10,360 nucleotides of DNA from Balneolales bacterium (GTDB taxonomy: Bacteria; Bacteroidota; Rhodothermia; Balneolales; Natronogracilivirgulaceae), in contig SLHZ01000170.1 in assembly GCA_007135895.1 (NCBI GenBank), positions 1 to 10,360 of the forward strand, read 5' to 3'. Numbering within the stretch: position 1 is the stretch's first letter; every line of letters begins with the position of its first letter. The notes under the pieces are model-generated. The model worked only from the letters and a program-made list of their open reading frames with translations. It made no database searches and had not been told where the DNA came from. The position numbers were made by a program, and so were the translations under genes. Shown piece by piece: positions 6,970 through 10,360 of the stretch.

Positions 6970-9567
6970 ATGCTTAAAAACGAATTAGTTCTTTCACGTA
7001 GTATCATCATATCATGGATACTTCTCATTTTCTTATCCTGCACCCCTGCTGAAAAAGCCCTGATTCCGCCGGAAGATCCCGTGCCCTCGCGCAGCTGGTA
7101 CATTCGGGACGGACCCCGTCAGCTGCTCCGGGAGCGGACATGGGATCTGGATCACCAGAAACTGTGGGTGCGTTTTGATTTTGAAAGGGAGCAGGTGCTC
7201 GGTAAAACAGAACTGTTGTTCCACAGTAAAATTCACCAGAGGGAACTTGTGCTGGATGCAAAAACCATGGAATTTGACTCCCTGTATCACGTTCTGAGCG
7301 GTGATGTATTAGACTTTGTGCAAGATTCATCGACAGTTACGATAATTATGGACAGAGATTACGAACCGGGTGATACGCTGGTACTGGGTATTTCATTCGT
7401 TTCGACTCCACCCAACCGTGGGCTCTATTTTGTGAATCCAAGAGGGGAGGATCCCGTTAAGCCCACTCAAATATGGACACTCGGTCAGCCTGAGGACAAC
7501 AGCTTCTGGTACCCGACGGTTGATCATCCGGCTGAACGTGCCACACAGGAGGTCTGGATTGCCGTACCTCCAGGATTCACAACACTGTCCAACGGATTGC
7601 TTCTGGAGAGCCGAGTCCTGCCGGGAGATTCTCTGAGAACCGACTATTGGCGGCTGCACCAGCCACATGCACCGTATCTTCTGGCTTTGGCGGTAGGAGA
7701 GTACGAAGTTGCCGAAGAGATCAGGGATGGAATACTGTACCGTTATTACACGGAGCCCCGATATGCAGAAACAGTTCATCTGATCTACAGAAATACAGTT
7801 GAAATGCTTCAGTTTTCTGAGGAAAAGACCGGAGTACGATATCCCTGGGACCCGGTTTATGCACAGGTGCCCGTACATGATTTTATCGCAAGGGGAATGG
7901 AGAATACAACGGCCACCATACTGTTTGATGCTGTTCAGCTCGACAAAAGAGCTTCTCAGGATATCTCGTTCGAGCAGCTGATCATGCATGAAATCATCCA
8001 TCAGTGGCTTGGAAACCTCGTGACATGCAAAGACTGGGCAAATCTTCCTCTGAACGAAGGTTTTGCCAATTATTTTGAATCCGCCTGGATCCGGCACAGC
8101 CAGGGAGAAGACGCCTGGTTGTGGAAAAACCGGTCAGACAGGATGGGTTATTTTGCCGAAGCGGAAGTATATCGCCGGCCGGTCATCTTTGATCGTTACC
8201 GCCTTCCCGAGGACATGTATGACCGGCATACCTATCAGAAAGCCGGGCAGATCCTTCGCATGCTTCATGACTATCTGGGTGATGAGCTATGGTGGAAAGG
8301 TGTGAACCTCTGGCTTGAAAAATTCTCTTTTGAAGCAGTCGATATATCTGACTTGCAAGGCCTTTATGAGATGGTCAGCAACAAAGACCTTGACTGGTTT
8401 TTCCAACAGTGGTTCCTTGAACCCGGACATCCTGAACTGCTTGTTTCTTATCATTTTGAATCCAAAGAGAACTCATCAACAGTTCAGATCGGGATAGAAC
8501 AAATTCAGGACACACTCTATCAGCCTGTCTATCATCTGTACCCCGATGTACATTTTGTGATAGATGGTGATGATGGCAGCCGGACTGTCGTCAAGCGTCT
8601 CTCCATAACCAGCCAAAGTGAACGCTTTGAGTTCTCATTTGACGGAAGGGTGAAAGATGTGCTCTTTGATCCTGATATGACACAATTGGCAAAGGTCCGT
8701 GAAATAACGGATCTGGAAACCCATCTTAGGCGATTGAATTACAATAATATACTGGTAAGATTACGATCACTGGAACAAGTTGTCGAGCAGATGGATGAGG
8801 TTGCGGTGCGGCAGGCCGTCTACGTACTGGCTGAAAACGATGACTGGCATGGAATCCGGCAAATGGCATTGCAATCTATTGGTCAGCAATTAGATAAGTA
8901 TGAATACAACGATATTTTCTCACTGATTGAAAAGAAAACCTATCCATCAGAAAAGAGTCACCATGTACGCATGACTGGTGTTCATCTTGCAAGGGAAATG
9001 CAACCACCAGACTCGTTAATGCAAATTGAGTTAAGGGACTATCTGCACGGTATGATTCAGGATACAAGTTATTTTGTTTCCGCCTCGGCAATTCGGGCAG
9101 CTGGCAAGATCTTTCCGGACTATCTGATAGAATGGATACAGCCTTATTATCAGAGTTATTCCTACAGAAACATCATTCAGGAGGCGATTGCCGATGCTCT
9201 GATTGAATCGGAAAATGAATCGGGGCTTTCAGTCATGATAGAAATGGCTGGTGAACCAGGTGACCTGAATTATCCACATCGATTACTGACATATCTTCGG
9301 GACTCTCTTGATGAAATAACATGCGATGAGAGTCTGGAACAGGTGAAGCAGCTTTTCAGGAGCCGCATAGATGATCCTTATCCAAGATATCGCATACTGG
9401 CATATGAAATGATGGCACTGATGAACGAGATATCCGCGCTTGACAAGCTTCGCACTGCGGCAGAAAGGGAGCGAATTTCGATCAATGAACGAGAGAAAAT
9501 CAAAAAAGTCATTAGAATACTTGAAATAGAGAAGGAATTGGATAATAGTCCGGCAGAAAGACCCTGA
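6970..9567 (+). CDS. M1-family metallo-aminopeptidase, lipoprotein, with helical C-terminal repeats
   Basis: This 865-aa zinc aminopeptidase releases N-terminal residues from peptides. The N-terminus looks like a lipoprotein signal (hydrophobic 12-22, then FLSC with Cys24 as lipidation site), so it is probably anchored on the periplasmic or outer-membrane side. The M1 features are all present: GMEN exopeptidase motif (G309-N312), zinc motif HEIIH (340-344) with the third ligand E363 in NEGFANY after 18 residues, and the expected catalytic Tyr in TYQKAG (Y422). Residues 1-200 fit the beta-rich N-terminal domain. After about residue 580, alpha-helical repeats of HEAT/ARM type continue to the end (for example VAVRQAVYVLAENDDWHGIR and FVSASAIRAAGKIF). 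It starts at ATG 6970 with only a weak AAAAAAGAG upstream. It is monocistronic now, divergent from DUF2723. Confidence 0.93.
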   Translation: MLKNELVLSRSIIISWILLIFLSCTPAEKALIPPEDPVPSRSWYIRDGPRQLLRERTWDLDHQKLWVRFDFEREQVLGKTELLFHSKIHQRELVLDAKTMEFDSLYHVLSGDVLDFVQDSSTVTIIMDRDYEPGDTLVLGISFVSTPPNRGLYFVNPRGEDPVKPTQIWTLGQPEDNSFWYPTVDHPAERATQEVWIAVPPGFTTLSNGLLLESRVLPGDSLRTDYWRLHQPHAPYLLALAVGEYEVAEEIRDGILYRYYTEPRYAETVHLIYRNTVEMLQFSEEKTGVRYPWDPVYAQVPVHDFIARGMENTTATILFDAVQLDKRASQDISFEQLIMHEIIHQWLGNLVTCKDWANLPLNEGFANYFESAWIRHSQGEDAWLWKNRSDRMGYFAEAEVYRRPVIFDRYRLPEDMYDRHTYQKAGQILRMLHDYLGDELWWKGVNLWLEKFSFEAVDISDLQGLYEMVSNKDLDWFFQQWFLEPGHPELLVSYHFESKENSSTVQIGIEQIQDTLYQPVYHLYPDVHFVIDGDDGSRTVVKRLSITSQSERFEFSFDGRVKDVLFDPDMTQLAKVREITDLETHLRRLNYNNILVRLRSLEQVVEQMDEVAVRQAVYVLAENDDWHGIRQMALQSIGQQLDKYEYNDIFSLIEKKTYPSEKSHHVRMTGVHLAREMQPPDSLMQIELRDYLHGMIQDTSYFVSASAIRAAGKIFPDYLIEWIQPYYQSYSYRNIIQEAIADALIESENESGLSVMIEMAGEPGDLNYPHRLLTYLRDSLDEITCDESLEQVKQLFRSRIDDPYPRYRILAYEMMALMNEISALDKLRTAAERERISINEREKIKKVIRILEIEKELDNSPAERP

Positions 9568-9758
9568 TAAGGAGGTGTCCGTTTGTCGCATAATTAATAT
9601 TATGTAAAGTCATGTATTGAGAGATGTAGCGAAAGATGTATCGAGAGAGATATGGATATTTCCCATTGTGCTTTTTCTCTTCTCTTCTTCTGTGTATGCG
9701 ATAATTTCAATTATTGTGGCACAATGATCACCGAAATAGCCAATCAAACAAAGTGAAA
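9568..9758. other. Non-coding stretch after the peptidase gene, probable deletion scar
   Basis: No intact gene is visible here. It begins with an orphan Shine-Dalgarno sequence. Next is the AT-rich inverted repeat CATAAT-TAAT-ATTATG (9589-9604), which is not a GC-rich terminator. In frame 2 a short reading frame from TTG 9617 to the TGA at 9725-9727 (36 aa) encodes a hydrophobic stretch (WIFPIVLFLFSSSVYAIISI). It has no ribosome-binding site, so it may be a gene remnant or chance. Direct repeats close the segment. I see no terminator with a U-tract after the peptidase gene. Confidence 0.45.
9569..9575 (+). promoter_or_regulatory. Orphan Shine-Dalgarno sequence without a gene behind it
   Basis: AAGGAGG lies immediately after the peptidase stop (TGA 9565-9567, TAA 9568-9570). 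A TTG at 9583-9585 is at ideal spacing but gives only four codons, and the GTG at 9575-9577 gives ten. All three frames close within about 35 nt. It looks like the start of a downstream cistron that has since been lost. Confidence 0.55.
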
Positions 9759-9767
9759 TCAAACAAA
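9742..9767. repeat. Two direct copies of AATCAAACAAA
   Basis: Perfect 11-bp direct repeats at 9742-9752 and 9757-9767, spaced with a 15-bp period. The second overlaps the stop codon of the minus-strand membrane-protein remnant. Possibly slippage in A-rich DNA or a recombination relic. Confidence 0.6.
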
Positions 9768-9930
9768 CCACTCTTTTGGATCAGCAGGCGGACTCGCACT
9801 CTCTACCTTTTTCTTGATGAGCTGTTTGAAGGCGATAACCATCAAGATAATTCCTGCAGACAAGAATAGTGTCCAGGAATAGTCCGGTATGGAAAAAACG
9901 CCGGCCGGCAGCCAGCTTAATAAATATAGA
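9759..9930 (-). pseudogene. C-terminal remnant of a membrane protein
   Basis: The minus frame ending at the TGA at 9759-9761 encodes a plausible membrane-protein tail. A hydrophobic stretch (TLYLLSWLPAGVF) comes first, then a TM helix (WTLFLSAGIILMVIAF), then a basic KQLIKKK and a polar end (ESASPPADPKEWFV). The positive-inside pattern suggests a cytoplasmic C-terminus. No start codon precedes the first hydrophobic stretch. Further upstream the same frame runs open through the antisense of the DUF262 gene to an ATG at 10140-10142, and that part has no protein-like character. I therefore read it as a 5'-truncated gene whose break lies near 9930. Family unknown. An alternative is that the frame is open by chance. 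Confidence 0.4.
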
Positions 9931-10360
9931 GTCAGAAAATATCCGATTCCGGCAATTCTCCTTGCGGAAAAAGATGATGGTTCGGGACATCTAGAGATAA
10001 TCGACGGGTTGCAAAGACTAAATGCGATCATTTCTTTCATTGAGTGCTCGTATCCACTCTCAGATGGTCGGTTTTTTGATATTTCTGCTTTCCCAACGGC
10101 AAAGGTTCGGCTTGATGAAGGGGCATTTTTTCCACTGGGCACTGACCCGTTGATTTCCGGCGCCGAGGTGACTACGATCCTTGACTACTCACTTGCTTTT
10201 TCTGTTATGAGAAAAGCGACGGATAGCGAGGTCGATGATGTGTTTGATAGAATTAACTCTTATGGCCATCGATTAAGCGACCAAGAGCGCCGGCAATCCG
10301 GAATTGAAAATGAGTTCTCAGAACTCGTAAGGCGCGTGGCCTCAAAGCTTAGGGGTGATG
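9889..10360 (+). CDS. DUF262 (GmrSD N-terminal-like) protein, partial
   Basis: This plus-strand frame runs open from ATG 9889 to the right edge (157 codons). It matches DUF262, the ParB/Srx-fold domain of GmrSD-type modification-dependent restriction enzymes and many defence proteins. Visible blocks are YPIPAILLAEKDDG, EIIDGLQRLNAI (the family DGQQR motif, here DGLQR), FFDISAFPTAK, and DVFDRINSYGHRLSDQERRQ, the conserved 'F-x-R-I-N-x-x-G-x-x-L-x-x-x-E-x-R' element. FSELVRRVASKLRGD follows near the edge. The usual N-terminal 'P-x-Y/F-Q-R-x-x-x-W' motif and the helix before YPIP are absent. A TAG at 9880-9882 closes the frame upstream, and no other frame there carries the motif. AGGA before ATG 9889 might allow initiation, but the protein is probably 5'-truncated at the junction with the membrane-protein remnant. 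Confidence 0.75.
   Translation, partial: MEKTPAGSQLNKYRVRKYPIPAILLAEKDDGSGHLEIIDGLQRLNAIISFIECSYPLSDGRFFDISAFPTAKVRLDEGAFFPLGTDPLISGAEVTTILDYSLAFSVMRKATDSEVDDVFDRINSYGHRLSDQERRQSGIENEFSELVRRVASKLRGD

Noticed and set aside
7393..8097. A 234-aa minus-strand frame.
   Set aside because: Antisense to the M1 peptidase catalytic region (GMEN, HEIIH).
9931..10142. Extension of the minus-strand membrane-protein frame up to an ATG at 10142.
   Set aside because: This part is antisense to the strongly conserved DUF262 motifs (IIDGLQRL, FFDISAFPTAK) and its translation is polar and unstructured, so it is not taken as the true N-terminus.
1..10360. CRISPR array, tRNA, rRNA or insertion sequence.
   Set aside because: Reading through the window showed no regularly spaced repeats of CRISPR length, no transposase, and no segment recognisable as tRNA or rRNA.

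Overview
The window reads as chromosomal DNA of a Gram-negative bacterium from the Bacteroidota/Chlorobiota superphylum, most likely the Balneolota/Rhodothermota branch. The grounds are a DUF2723 membrane protein, a DUF494 (Smg-like) protein next to ybeY, a YbeY with an Asp in place of the third metal-binding His, a lipoprotein-type M1 aminopeptidase, and mostly weak Shine-Dalgarno sequences. The placement is inference from gene content; no rRNA gene is present to confirm it.

Layout, left to right. At 1-157 (minus) lies the N-terminus of a Xer-type tyrosine recombinase that runs off the left edge. A 325-bp AT-rich gap follows, holding helically phased direct repeats that could be an operator. 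At 483-1022 (plus) is a small AraC-type HTH protein with no recognisable sensor domain. Converging on it is a minus-strand gene series spanning 6828 down to 1055: DUF2723 membrane protein, an unrecognised 151-aa acidic protein, YbeY rRNA endonuclease, DUF494 protein, and a membrane-anchored GT2 glycosyltransferase. The last four are tightly packed and are probably co-transcribed. DUF2723 is separated from them by 143 bp. A 141-bp divergent intergenic region (6829-6969) holds a sigma70-like promoter for DUF2723 and a palindrome. On its other side, at 6970-9567 (plus), is an M1-family metallo-aminopeptidase lipoprotein with a helical, HEAT-like C-terminal region.

The right end (9568-10360) looks like a recombination scar. 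A very strong Shine-Dalgarno sequence sits directly after the peptidase stop with no gene behind it. A minus-strand membrane-protein C-terminus (ending at 9759) has lost its 5' part. Fused head-to-head to it is a plus-strand DUF262/GmrSD-type protein (from about 9889 and off the right edge) that lacks the usual N-terminal motif. DUF262 proteins are commonly linked to anti-phage restriction, so this edge may be the border of an accessory or defence segment. The rest of the window is ordinary core-type housekeeping and envelope functions: rRNA maturation, glycosyl transfer and extracytoplasmic peptide degradation.
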